Shown in pieces: positions 1 through 6,969 of a stretch of 45,484 nucleotides of DNA. Numbering within the stretch: position 1 is the first letter of the stretch; each line of letters starts with the position of its first letter. The DNA comes from CALLPQ01 sp039819545. GTDB taxonomy: Bacteria > Pseudomonadota > Alphaproteobacteria > Caulobacterales > Parvularculaceae. Location of the stretch: assembly GCA_039819545.1 (NCBI GenBank), contig JBCBRS010000022.1:1-45484 (forward strand), given 5' to 3'. The notes below the pieces were generated by a model. That model did not search any database and was not told the DNA's origin. It saw nothing but the letters and a program-made list of their open reading frames with translations. The translations under genes and the position numbers were made by a program.

Positions 1-97
1 CCTCAATGCCATGATGAAAAATAAAACCGTCTATCAATCTTGAGAACAGTTGCCGGGTCTTACGCCCGGGGACACGGATTAACGATCAAAGATAGAG

Positions 98-192
98 CCG
101 TATTCCCGGGCAAGCGGAGCGCCGACCCGGGAACTGTTGATGCATTCTCCGTCCCCCAATTACCAGACCCCGGATCAAGTCCGGGGATACGG
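98..192 (+). repeat. Two-hairpin palindromic intergenic repeat, copy A
   Basis: The unit opens with CCGTATTC and then a hairpin whose arms are CCCGGG at 105-110 and 126-131. After a spacer of about 35 bases comes a second hairpin with arms CCCCGGA (168-174) and TCCGGGG (180-186). The first 40 bases are nearly identical to copy B at 248. A shorter related hairpin (CCGGG/CCCGG) lies at about 55-76. It looks like the small dispersed palindromic repeats common between genes in alphaproteobacteria. No gene is visible in 1-368. Confidence 0.8.
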
Positions 193-247
193 GGAGGGGT
201 TGCCGACTCAGTAACTGCCTACACCGAATTCTTATCTCAATTAGAAA

Positions 248-333
248 CCGTATTCCCGGGCAAGCGAAGCGCCGACCCGGGATCTGTTGCCACATCCTCC
301 GTACCCAAATTACGAAACCCCGGTACCGGGTTT
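248..333 (+). repeat. Two-hairpin palindromic intergenic repeat, copy B
   Basis: This copy has the same orientation as copy A, with first hairpin arms CCCGGG at 255-260 and 276-281. Its second hairpin is a near-perfect palindrome around GGTACC at 315-333, with a different loop from copy A but at the same relative position. Hairpins that keep their place while arm and loop sequences differ point to a mobile or structurally selected repeat. It ends about 35 bases beyond the stop codon of the dolP-like gene. Confidence 0.8.
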
Positions 334-368
334 AAGACTGCTTCACGCAGCAGACGCGGCGCAGTTCC

Positions 369-953
369 CTAATTGTAACTGCGTGTATATCGTGACGGAT
401 CATCCTGATACAGAATATGACTGACCACGCGGCGCACATTCGCGGTTGATGTGGCCAGGTTGAGGACCCGTGACAGTTCGGTTTCATCACGCGCGACGCC
501 AAGCAGATAGATCACGCCATTCGACACCGCGATTTTATAGTTGCGGCTGGTCACGCCGCGATCGGTAAGCAGTTTTGTTTTGAGCGCCCGGTCGATGCGC
601 GAATCCTCAAAGCCCTGACCGATGCTCGTGCGTTCGGCGAGGACCGTTTCATCAATCACCTGCACCACATTCGGTGCCTTGAACGCATTTTCCACAAGCC
701 GTGACTGACCATCCTGGGCGCGCATGGTCCCGGTCAGCATCACCCGCCCTTCAAAAACGGTGATATCCACATCGCCATAATCATGCTCGCGATCAAATAA
801 CAGAACCCGCTTAAGCGCGCTGTTGGCACCGACATCGTCAATATTGGCCCCGGCGGACCGGCTGGAGCCACAGGCGGCAATGCTAATCAAGCCAATCACC
901 AGACACAGCCCGGTCATTGCGCGGCGCAACAGCGGATAAAAGGATGCAATCAT
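369..953 (-). CDS. dolP: DolP/YraP-like outer-membrane lipoprotein with two BON domains
   Basis: A 194-residue lipoprotein. The ATG at 953 gives a clean signal peptide and lipobox (IAAC, Cys28); the longer reading from 1118 adds an unlikely N-terminus. Two BON domains follow at about residues 45-110 and 115-185, each with the typical G-x-V-x-L-x-G core (VMLTGTMR, IYLLGVAR). Length and layout match E. coli DolP (YraP, 191 residues), a dual-BON lipoprotein that supports envelope integrity and BAM function. In E. coli dolP sits with lpoA, yraN and rsmI, and the same genes are neighbours here, which supports the assignment. It lies 85 bases downstream of a TetR gene on the same strand, so the two could be co-transcribed. 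The BON lipoprotein call is firm; the DolP orthology is inferred from size and context. Confidence 0.85.
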   Translation of the reverse strand: MIASFYPLLRRAMTGLCLVIGLISIAACGSSRSAGANIDDVGANSALKRVLLFDREHDYGDVDITVFEGRVMLTGTMRAQDGQSRLVENAFKAPNVVQVIDETVLAERTSIGQGFEDSRIDRALKTKLLTDRGVTSRNYKIAVSNGVIYLLGVARDETELSRVLNLATSTANVRRVVSHILYQDDPSRYTRSYN

Positions 954-1038
954 GGGGTGCCTTTCGCAATACGCAGGAGACTGGATCGTCAAAATGTATG
1001 CCCCGCTTCGCCCTGATCGCCAAGCCACACCGCGTCGA

Positions 1039-1650
1039 TTACAGCCGCCGCAAGGTTGCCTCAATCCGCGCCAGCAAATCATCGCGGTGGATGCCATCTT
1101 CGCCGCGCGCAATGGCAAAGCCCGCGCCGTTCACCGCGCCCTGGATCATGATGACCAAGGCCTTTGTGGGCGGCGTGCGGATTGCCCCGCACTCATAAAG
1201 ATGGTTCAGGCCGGTTTCGATGGTATGATACGCCATGGCCGAATCGACCCGGCGCCATTCATATTCCCCGATCACGGCGGCCCCATCCATCATCACGATC
1301 CGCCGATAGTCCGGGCGTTCCGCGAACTCAAAATAGACCCGGCAACCGGCGATAAAACCGGCATAGGGATTATCTTTGCCCAGCGCCCGATTGCGGTCGC
1401 TCGCCGCGCGATTCGCCTCCTCATTCATTTCCTGCTCAAGGGACAGCCAAACCTCCCGAAAAAGGTCAGCCTTGTCGCGGAAATGATGGAATAAGGCACC
1501 CTTGGTCACGCCGGCGGTGGTGACAATCCGGTCGATGCTGGTCTTTGAAAAGCCGTCCTCGGTAAAGGCTGTCCGGGCAGCTTTCACAAGGGCAGACCGC
1601 GTTGCCAGAGCGCGCTGTTGTTGGGGTTGCGACTGCGCTTTTGGAGCCAT
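1039..1650 (-). CDS. TetR/AcrR-family transcriptional regulator
   Basis: A 203-residue regulator from the ATG at 1650; the longer frame to 1776 crosses the operator region and is unlikely to be translated. The N-terminal helix-turn-helix lies at about residues 15-65 (TSIDRIVTTAGVTKGALFHH and FRDKADLF) and matches the TetR_N signature closely. The C-terminal ligand-binding half has no motif that identifies a ligand. Upstream, at 1682-1723, are two 17-bp semi-palindromes 25 bp apart, a typical TetR operator arrangement, so autoregulation is likely. It sits between yraN and the dolP-like gene, a position that diaA occupies in E. coli, and may control dolP or the divergent region at 1700-2070. 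The inducer is unknown. Confidence 0.92.
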   Translation of the reverse strand: MAPKAQSQPQQQRALATRSALVKAARTAFTEDGFSKTSIDRIVTTAGVTKGALFHHFRDKADLFREVWLSLEQEMNEEANRAASDRNRALGKDNPYAGFIAGCRVYFEFAERPDYRRIVMMDGAAVIGEYEWRRVDSAMAYHTIETGLNHLYECGAIRTPPTKALVIMIQGAVNGAGFAIARGEDGIHRDDLLARIEATLRRL

Positions 1651-1675
1651 GATTGACGATTGTTCCGAAAGGACG

Positions 1676-1723
1676 TTGACACCATACTGGTGGTATGTAA
1701 TTGTGTCCATACCGTTGGTATGG
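1676..1723. promoter_or_regulatory. Tandem TetR operators overlapping a plus-strand promoter
   Basis: Two related sites, 1682-1697 and 1707-1723, share CCATAC and TGGTATG at a constant 25-bp offset. The second is a perfect palindrome (CCATACC-N3-GGTATGG). A perfect TTGACA (1676-1681) followed after 16 bp by a weak TAATTG (1698-1703) puts the first operator inside the spacer of a plus-strand promoter. Binding here would block that promoter and probably the regulator's own. The repeats are seen directly; the promoter is inferred. Confidence 0.7.
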
Positions 1724-1775
1724 AAGGTATGCTTATCATCTGAGGATCGCGCGTCAACCGGGGTGGGAGGACGCA

Positions 1776-2153
1776 ATGATCACGGCAAACAGACCCATCA
1801 GAACGATGCGTGGAGAGACGGCCGCAAGGCTGATGAATGGGGCATTGCACAGGGTTTTGGGACCCGGCTCACATAAGCGGACTTTGGTACCGCGACGGTT
1901 TTTGAACCCTTCCGGCCACCTTTACCGGGGGGATCCCCGAACGGGGATGGTGGCCGGTCGGGCTTTCAAACGCTGGGGAGAAGGCAAAACCAGCGCGGAT
2001 GGGCGCACCCTGGGGGGCAATGGGAAAACCATCGGGAGATTGAACGGCGGTCCTGAAGGGTCGCCGTTTTCATGCCGGGACGTCTATGATCGAACACGCG
2101 TCAGTCCCACGGACGCCAGGCATCGCGCAGATGCTGCACCCGCCACCGCGTAA
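1776..2153 (+). CDS. Possible small hypothetical protein, doubtful
   Basis: This 125-codon frame starts at an ATG with a good GGGAGG five bases upstream, just downstream of the TetR-controlled promoter candidate. I recognise no domain. The product is rich in Gly, Arg and Pro and runs through two hairpins (1912-1957 and 2043-2070), and its last 53 bases overlap the 3' end of yraN on the other strand. That is poor evidence for a real protein. The stretch 1651-2100 could instead be a short untranslated transcript or a decayed gene. It is listed because the promoter and ribosome-binding site are better than chance would usually give. Confidence 0.2.
   Translation: MITANRPIRTMRGETAARLMNGALHRVLGPGSHKRTLVPRRFLNPSGHLYRGDPRTGMVAGRAFKRWGEGKTSADGRTLGGNGKTIGRLNGGPEGSPFSCRDVYDRTRVSPTDARHRADAAPATA
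1912..1957. other. Strong intergenic hairpin
   Basis: The 3' arm is continuous (1943-1957, GGGGAT then GGTGGCCGG). It pairs with CCGGCCACC (1912-1920) and ATCCCC (1933-1938), with a 12-base bulge on the 5' side and a four-base loop. No T-run follows, so it is not an obvious terminator. It may be an RNA structure in the possible TetR-controlled transcript or a repeat remnant. Confidence 0.5.
2043..2070 (+). terminator. Hairpin plus T-run, probable terminator
   Basis: AACGGCG (2043-2049) pairs with CGCCGTT (2062-2068), and the sequence continues TTTT on the plus strand. It would end a plus-strand transcript from the TetR-controlled promoter. On the minus strand it lies just beyond yraN and could also help end the rsmI-yraN message, although the T-run is missing in that direction. 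Confidence 0.45.
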
Positions 2154-2478
2154 TGGCGATAATGTCAAAGCGAAGACCAGCGTTCGCAAAGCCGCTCTGG
2201 CGGGTCAGGTAGAAATCCATAGCCCGCTCGATGCGGTGGCGGGTGCGCGGCGTAACGGCGTTGATGGCATCGTCAAAGCCGGTATCGCGAGCCTTCACCT
2301 CCACACCAATCAGTACACCCCCTTTGCAGGCGATCACATCAACCTCCCCCGCGGGGCACCGCCAGCGCCGGGCCAGTATCCGGTAGCCCTTTACGCGGAG
2401 AAAAAGCACAGCAAGTGTTTCCGCATGGTGGCCCCGTCGCTGGGCCCGTACCCGTTTAGGCGCTGGCGACCGGGTCAT
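2101..2478 (-). CDS. yraN: YraN family protein (UPF0102, endonuclease-like fold)
   Basis: A 125-residue protein of the UPF0102 family, usual length about 120. The restriction-endonuclease-like core is visible: an HAE segment near residue 18, GEVDVIA (about 44-50) and VEVKAR (about 59-64), which supply the conserved acidic and Lys residues of the predicted metal site. The cellular role of YraN is not established; a DNA-recombination or endonuclease function is usually proposed from the fold alone. The start codon overlaps the stop of rsmI by four bases (ATGA), so the two are translationally coupled. A yraN gene beside rsmI and facing lpoA is a widely conserved proteobacterial arrangement. Confidence 0.93.
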   Translation of the reverse strand: MTRSPAPKRVRAQRRGHHAETLAVLFLRVKGYRILARRWRCPAGEVDVIACKGGVLIGVEVKARDTGFDDAINAVTPRTRHRIERAMDFYLTRQSGFANAGLRFDIIAITRWRVQHLRDAWRPWD

Positions 2479-3332
2479 CGTGCGTGATTGTCCCCGGTTT
2501 TCATCCCGGTACGCAGCACCAGGGCACGCTGATAAGCCTGCTGGCGGGAAATGCCAAAGGCATCAGCGGTCAACCGCGCGGCCTCCTTTACCGAATGCTC
2601 GGCCAGGGCGCTGTGTAAAAAAGCGTCGATTGCCTGCGCGTCCGCAGCGGCCTCAGGCGCGGGGCCCAGCAGGATAACAAGCTCGCCCTTTACCGGGTGC
2701 GCCGCCAACCGGTCCGCAAGGTGCGCCGTATTGCCGGTCAGCATGTCCTCAAAGCGCTTGGTAAGCTCGCGTGCCACCACGGCCTCGCGCGGGCCCAGCA
2801 CCTCGGCCATCGCCCGCAAGGTGCTAGCGGCGCGCGGTGCCGTTTCGTAAAAAACCAACGTACCCGGAACAGCGCTAAGCGCTGTCAGGGCTTTTTGCCG
2901 GGCGCCCGCTTTCGGGGGGACAAACCCCGCAAAGAAAAACTGATCCGACGGCAGTCCCGCCGCCGATAGCCCGGTCACCGCCGCGCACGCCCCCGGGACC
3001 GGCACCACCGCGTGCCCGGCTTCGCGCGCGGCCCGCACCAGTTTGAACCCTGGATCAGAAATCAGCGGTGTGCCCGCATCGCTGACCAGTGCCACCATCT
3101 GGCCCGCCGCCAGCCGTTCCAGAATTGCCGGGCGCACCCGCGCGCCATTGTGATCGTGATAGGCCTCCCGCGGGGTTGTGAATTCAAAATGGGTGGCAAG
3201 GCGCGCGGTCTGGCGGGTATCCTCGCAATAGATCACATCGGCGGCTTTCAACACATCCACGGCGCGGAATGTCATATCGCCAAGATTACCGATGGGCGTT
3301 GCCACCACAAAAAGACCGGGGGATTTGTCCAT
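2475..3332 (-). CDS. rsmI: 16S rRNA (cytidine(1402)-2'-O)-methyltransferase RsmI
   Basis: A 285-residue member of the tetrapyrrole-methylase-fold SAM methyltransferases, close to the E. coli protein in length (286). The N-terminus VVATPIGNLGDMT, the YCEDTR segment and SDAGTPLISDPG are the hallmark RsmI motifs. The enzyme methylates the ribose 2'-OH of C1402 in the ribosomal decoding centre and acts in the cytoplasm. It overlaps yraN by four bases and is divergent from the lpoA-like gene across about 215 bases (3333-3547), which must hold promoters for both directions. A TATAAA at 3483-3488 is the only clear AT-rich element there. Confidence 0.96.
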   Translation of the reverse strand: MDKSPGLFVVATPIGNLGDMTFRAVDVLKAADVIYCEDTRQTARLATHFEFTTPREAYHDHNGARVRPAILERLAAGQMVALVSDAGTPLISDPGFKLVRAAREAGHAVVPVPGACAAVTGLSAAGLPSDQFFFAGFVPPKAGARQKALTALSAVPGTLVFYETAPRAASTLRAMAEVLGPREAVVARELTKRFEDMLTGNTAHLADRLAAHPVKGELVILLGPAPEAAADAQAIDAFLHSALAEHSVKEAARLTADAFGISRQQAYQRALVLRTGMKTGDNHAR

Positions 3333-3547
3333 AGGGTCGGCCTGTCACACGGCTCGCGCAAACACAAGACCAAGACAGTTCGCCCCCCGCCTTACCGCCA
3401 ACCCCGCCGCCCCTCGCCCTGCGGTTTACGAGCTGACCCAATTGCCATTATCTTCTTCCGCAGGATTGCCCTATTTGCGGGGTATAAAATTCCCGTCAGG
3501 GGGAGACGGCGTGCTGACTTGCGAGCGCGCACCATCAGGAGACGTTT

Positions 3548-4936
3548 ATGAGTGCGCAGCTTTTGCCAGCGGTCGGACAGTTAACGGTGCAGCGCCGCCA
3601 GATGCCGGTGCTCACCGCAGTCGCGGTGGCGCTCTTTGCCCTGTTGATTGCCGGGTGCGAGACCACCGGCACCACCAGCCGCGGACCCGTGACGCAAACC
3701 CCGCCGCGCACCAGCACCACACCCGACCCTGTACCGCGCGCGCCCATCGACCGGGCACCGGCAGCGGACTTTGTCAAACCCCGCCATTTCGACGGGACAG
3801 AGCCGGTGCGCGTTGCGTTGCTGCTGCCCTTTTCCGCAAATAATGACAATGCTCGGGCGATTGCATCAGCCATGTTTGATGCTGCGCAATTGGCGGTATT
3901 CGATGCGGGTGATCAGAATTTCCTGCTGATCCCGAAAGACACCAAGGGCACGCCCGATGGTGCCCGCATCGCCGCGCGCTCCGCTGTACAGGACGGGGCG
4001 GAGATGATCCTCGGCCCGCTCTTTTCGGAATCCGTTGAGGCTGCTGCCGAAGTCACGCGACTTGCGCAAATCCCCATGGTGGCATTTTCCTCCGACCTGA
4101 AATCGCGCGGACGCGGCGTCTATCTCCTTTCCTTTCCGCCGGAACTGGAAGTGAGCCGTATTACCGATTTTGCTGTTCTGAATGGCTATAACCGTTTTGG
4201 CGTTCTGGCCCCGCGCAATGATTATGGCGACAGGGTCAGTGGATCGTTTGCCGAAGAGGTGTTTGTGCGCGGCGGCGTCATCGTCCATGAGGAGCGCTAC
4301 CTTCAGGACCCTGACGAAATGCTGGAGCCCGCCAAGCGGCTTGCGAAGTATTCCAAAGAAGTTGTGCCACTGGAACAGCGTCACGAATTTGACCCCAACG
4401 ATCCAAAACCGGTGAACGCTGATGCGGACCTTGGGTATACGCGCGGCTATCAGGCAGTCATGATGCCGGAGCAAGGCACGCTGCTGCGCGCGCTGGCGCC
4501 GCTCCTGCCCTATTACAATGTGGATATTACCGACATTAAACTGCTGGGCGTGTCGGGTTGGAACAACCCCCGCCTGACGCGCGAGCCCGCCTTGCGCGGC
4601 GGCTGGTTTGCAGCGCCCGACCCGACCATCAGCGCGAACTTTGAAAAGCGGTATACGAATAGTTTCGGAGCCAAGCCGCCGAAACTTTCGTCACTCGCCT
4701 ATGATGCGACCCTGTTGGCCGCACGGCTCGCCACCCAGCCCGATCCGTTCACACGGTTTTCCGTGGATGCCATTGCCGATCCCAACGGCTATTTCGGGGC
4801 CGATGGCTTGTTCCGTCTGAACCCGGACGGTTCCATCGAACGTGGTCTTGCGATCCTGGAGATCCAGCCGGGCGGTATTCAGGTGATCGACCCCGCCCCG
4901 CGCAGCTTTGCCGACCCGCAAGCCTCGGCGTTTTAA
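3548..4936 (+). CDS. lpoA: Penicillin-binding-protein activator, LpoA-like lipoprotein
   Basis: A 462-residue lipoprotein with a long signal peptide and lipobox LIAGC (Cys37), then a Pro/Thr-rich linker to about residue 75, then a periplasmic type-I binding-protein fold (VRVALLLPFS, ILGPLFSES, VAFSSD, FGVLAPRNDYG). This is the PBP-activator (LppC/LpoA C-terminal) domain. The N-terminal TPR-like domain of gammaproteobacterial LpoA is absent, as is usual for the shorter alphaproteobacterial forms. Gammaproteobacterial LpoA stimulates PBP1A at the outer membrane; here the partner is inferred. A good AGGAG lies eight bases before the ATG. The conserved neighbourhood with rsmI, yraN and a dual-BON lipoprotein supports the call. 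gshB follows after 34 bases on the same strand. Confidence 0.88.
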   Translation: MSAQLLPAVGQLTVQRRQMPVLTAVAVALFALLIAGCETTGTTSRGPVTQTPPRTSTTPDPVPRAPIDRAPAADFVKPRHFDGTEPVRVALLLPFSANNDNARAIASAMFDAAQLAVFDAGDQNFLLIPKDTKGTPDGARIAARSAVQDGAEMILGPLFSESVEAAAEVTRLAQIPMVAFSSDLKSRGRGVYLLSFPPELEVSRITDFAVLNGYNRFGVLAPRNDYGDRVSGSFAEEVFVRGGVIVHEERYLQDPDEMLEPAKRLAKYSKEVVPLEQRHEFDPNDPKPVNADADLGYTRGYQAVMMPEQGTLLRALAPLLPYYNVDITDIKLLGVSGWNNPRLTREPALRGGWFAAPDPTISANFEKRYTNSFGAKPPKLSSLAYDATLLAARLATQPDPFTRFSVDAIADPNGYFGADGLFRLNPDGSIERGLAILEIQPGGIQVIDPAPRSFADPQASAF

Positions 4937-4970
4937 GCGGCCCCACAAAGACGCGGGAAGGACCGAGACA

Positions 4971-5915
4971 ATGGCCGGGCTAAGAATTGCCATTCAGATG
5001 GACCCCATAACGGCGGTCAATGTGCATGGGGACACCAGCTTTGATCTGGCGCTGGAGGCCCATGGGCGTGGCCACGCGATCTGGGTCTATGGCCCCGATC
5101 AGCTCAGCTTTGACAGCGGCAAAGTTCAGGCCCGTGCGCAAAAAGTCACCCACCTTGCCCGTGAGCAAGGATCGCATGTGATGCTGGATGATCCGGCAAT
5201 GATTGATCTGCACACTGTTGATGTGGTGCTGATCCGCCAGGACCCGCCCTTTGACATGGCCTATATAACGGCCGCGCAAATTCTCGAGCGCCTGCAGCCG
5301 GATGTCATGGTGCTGAACGATCCGCAAGGCATTCGCGATGCGCCCGAAAAACTGTTTGTCACCGACTTTGCCGATCTGACCCCGCCCACCCTGATCACAC
5401 GCGATATTGCTGCCATCGACGCCTTTCGCAAAACCCATGGCGATATCATCCTGAAACCGCTTTACGGTAATGGCGGCGCAGGCGTCTTTCTGGTGCGCCG
5501 CGACGACGGCAACTACTCCACGGTGGTGGAGCAGTTCCTGCAATTCTACCGTGAGCCGATGATTGCGCAGCAATTCCTGCCCGCCGTTACCGAAGGTGAT
5601 AAACGCATTATCCTGCTGGGCGGGGAGCCCGTGGGCGCGATCAACCGCGTGCCCGCCAAGGGCGAGACCCGGTCGAACATGCATGTGGGTGGGCGTGCCG
5701 AGAAAGTGGACCTGACCGACCGCGACCGGGAGATTTGCGCCCGGATTGGTCCGGCCTTGAAAGAACGTGGTCTGCTTCTCACCGGGATCGACGTGATCGG
5801 CCCCTGGATGACGGAGATCAATGTGACCTCGCCCACTGGCGTGCAAGAGGTTCGCCGGTTCGGTGGCAACGATATATCCGCTCTTTTCTGGGACTGGGTC
5901 GAGGCCCGTAAATAG
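4971..5915 (+). CDS. gshB: Glutathione synthetase
   Basis: A 314-residue ATP-grasp ligase, almost exactly the E. coli length (315). It joins gamma-glutamylcysteine and glycine with ATP in the cytoplasm. The family landmarks are present: the N-terminal AIQMDPI, QDPPFD, NDPQGIRDAPEK, LKPLYGNGGAGVF (ATP-binding loop) and TEINVTSPTG near the C-terminus (metal and ATP site). I chose the ATG at 4971 because it has GGAAGG upstream and gives the family N-terminus; the frame is open back to 4908 but overlaps the lpoA-like gene. It is probably co-transcribed with that gene. In many alphaproteobacteria gshB is found in the same rsmI-yraN neighbourhood. Confidence 0.97.
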   Translation: MAGLRIAIQMDPITAVNVHGDTSFDLALEAHGRGHAIWVYGPDQLSFDSGKVQARAQKVTHLAREQGSHVMLDDPAMIDLHTVDVVLIRQDPPFDMAYITAAQILERLQPDVMVLNDPQGIRDAPEKLFVTDFADLTPPTLITRDIAAIDAFRKTHGDIILKPLYGNGGAGVFLVRRDDGNYSTVVEQFLQFYREPMIAQQFLPAVTEGDKRIILLGGEPVGAINRVPAKGETRSNMHVGGRAEKVDLTDRDREICARIGPALKERGLLLTGIDVIGPWMTEINVTSPTGVQEVRRFGGNDISALFWDWVEARK

Positions 5916-5971
5916 CCCCGATACCCGCTTGCATTCACAGAACTCTGCGGTATAACCCCGCTCTCCGACAA

Positions 5972-6053
5972 GGTGGCCGGGCCTAATGGGTATGCCCTGG
6001 CGACCTTCCTGCGGCGATCCGCAATCGGCGCTTCACCGATAGCTGGCCCCACC
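5972..6053 (+). promoter_or_regulatory. Structured leader upstream of rpmI-rplT
   Basis: The gap before rpmI has two back-to-back hairpins: TGCGG-N4-CCGCA (6010-6023) and ATCGG-N7-CCGAT (6024-6040). They are enclosed by a possible longer pairing of GGTGGCC (5972-5978) with GGCCCCACC (6045-6053). Ribosomal protein L20 autoregulates its operon through leader structures in several bacteria, so a regulatory leader is plausible. I cannot match it to a described L20 leader class. Confidence 0.4.
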
Positions 6054-6093
6054 GACCGGCCCTCAACATGGGCCTAAGAAAAAGGAACGCAAA

Positions 6094-6294
6094 ATGCCCA
6101 AGATGAAGACAAAGTCAGGCGCCAAAAAGCGCTTCAAGATGACCGCCACCGGCAAGGTAAAAGCCGGCCAGGCGGGCAAACGACACGGCATGATCAAACG
6201 CACGCCCAAGCAGATCCGGCAAAAACGCGGCACCGATGTGCTCGCCGCCGCTGATGCGAAGATCGTGAAAAAATACATGCCCTACGCCCGTTAA
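6094..6294 (+). CDS. rpmI: 50S ribosomal protein L35
   Basis: A 66-residue, very basic protein of normal L35 length (64-66). It begins PKMKTKSGAKKRFK, the L35 signature, and continues with the HGMIKRTPKQIRQKRGT stretch. It is a structural component of the large ribosomal subunit. AAGGAA lies ten bases before the ATG. It is the first gene of a two-gene operon with rplT, 37 bases downstream. infC, which often precedes rpmI, is not adjacent; gshB is upstream instead. Confidence 0.98.
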   Translation: MPKMKTKSGAKKRFKMTATGKVKAGQAGKRHGMIKRTPKQIRQKRGTDVLAAADAKIVKKYMPYAR

Positions 6295-6331
6295 GGCGTC
6301 CCCCGTTTACCGTTCTTGAGGAGCTTATCCC

Positions 6332-6688
6332 ATGCCACGCGTCACCTCCGGTCCGTCGACCGCGAACCGTCATAAGAAAATCATCAAATCCGCCAAGGGC
6401 TATTATGGCCGCCGGAAAAATACTTTCCGCGTTGCCAACCAAGCGGTGGAAAAAGCCGGCCAGTATGCCTATCGCGACCGTCGTGCGCGCAAACGCAATT
6501 TCCGCGCCCTTTGGATTCAGCGCATTAACGCCGCCGCCCGCGAGCATGGCCTGACCTATGGCCGCTTTATCGATGGACTGAACAAGGCCGGCATTGAAGT
6601 GGACCGCAAAGTCCTTTCCGACATTGCGATCCGAGAGCCCGAAGCGTTCAAGGCAATTGTTGATCAGGCGAAAGCGGCCTTGGCGTAA
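6332..6688 (+). CDS. rplT: 50S ribosomal protein L20
   Basis: A 118-residue protein, the standard L20 length. It starts PRVTSGPSTANRHKKIIKSA and contains KGYYGRRKNTFRVANQAV and RRARKRNFRALWIQRINAA, which are diagnostic. L20 binds 23S rRNA early in large-subunit assembly and in several species represses its own operon by binding the leader mRNA. It has GAGGAG upstream of the ATG, follows rpmI by 37 bases, and is closed by a strong intrinsic terminator at 6711-6743, so rpmI-rplT forms one transcription unit. Confidence 0.98.
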   Translation: MPRVTSGPSTANRHKKIIKSAKGYYGRRKNTFRVANQAVEKAGQYAYRDRRARKRNFRALWIQRINAAAREHGLTYGRFIDGLNKAGIEVDRKVLSDIAIREPEAFKAIVDQAKAALA

Positions 6689-6710
6689 GGTCTCTCATTT
6701 ACCCTTTTGA

Positions 6711-6743
6711 AAAAGTCTCCGCATTCTGTTTGCGGAGACTTTT
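6711..6743 (+). terminator. Intrinsic terminator of rpmI-rplT
   Basis: Perfect 12-bp arms, AAAAGTCTCCGC (6711-6722) and GCGGAGACTTTT (6732-6743), with a nine-base loop and a following TTG-TTT tract. The A-rich 5' flank means it could also stop minus-strand transcription from lptG. The remaining gap to 6969 has only weak hairpins (for example GGCGGT/ACCGCC at 6863-6880) and no convincing gene. Confidence 0.92.
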
Positions 6744-6969
6744 TTGTTTCTGTATTGCGCCTTGGAGCGAAACAGCCACGCTCTCAAAATACGTCGGCAT
6801 ACAGATTGATTTCGTGCACTTTGTATCCCGCGCTGAAACTGCGTAGGTCGAAGGATGAGATTGGCGGTAGCAACACCGCCTCCCCGCGACTTCACCGCGG
6901 AGTCCAGAATTTTGGGCCTTTACCAAAATACGAACAAAATGCCAGCCGACCAGTAGGACGAACAGTCCT

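Noticed and set aside
50..333. CRISPR-like array from the repeated blocks
   Set aside because: Only two good copies and one partial hairpin, with unequal spacing of about 150 bases and internal hairpins. No cas genes are present.
952..1494. Plus-strand frame opposite the TetR gene
   Set aside because: Antisense shadow of a clearly recognised TetR protein, with no family match of its own.
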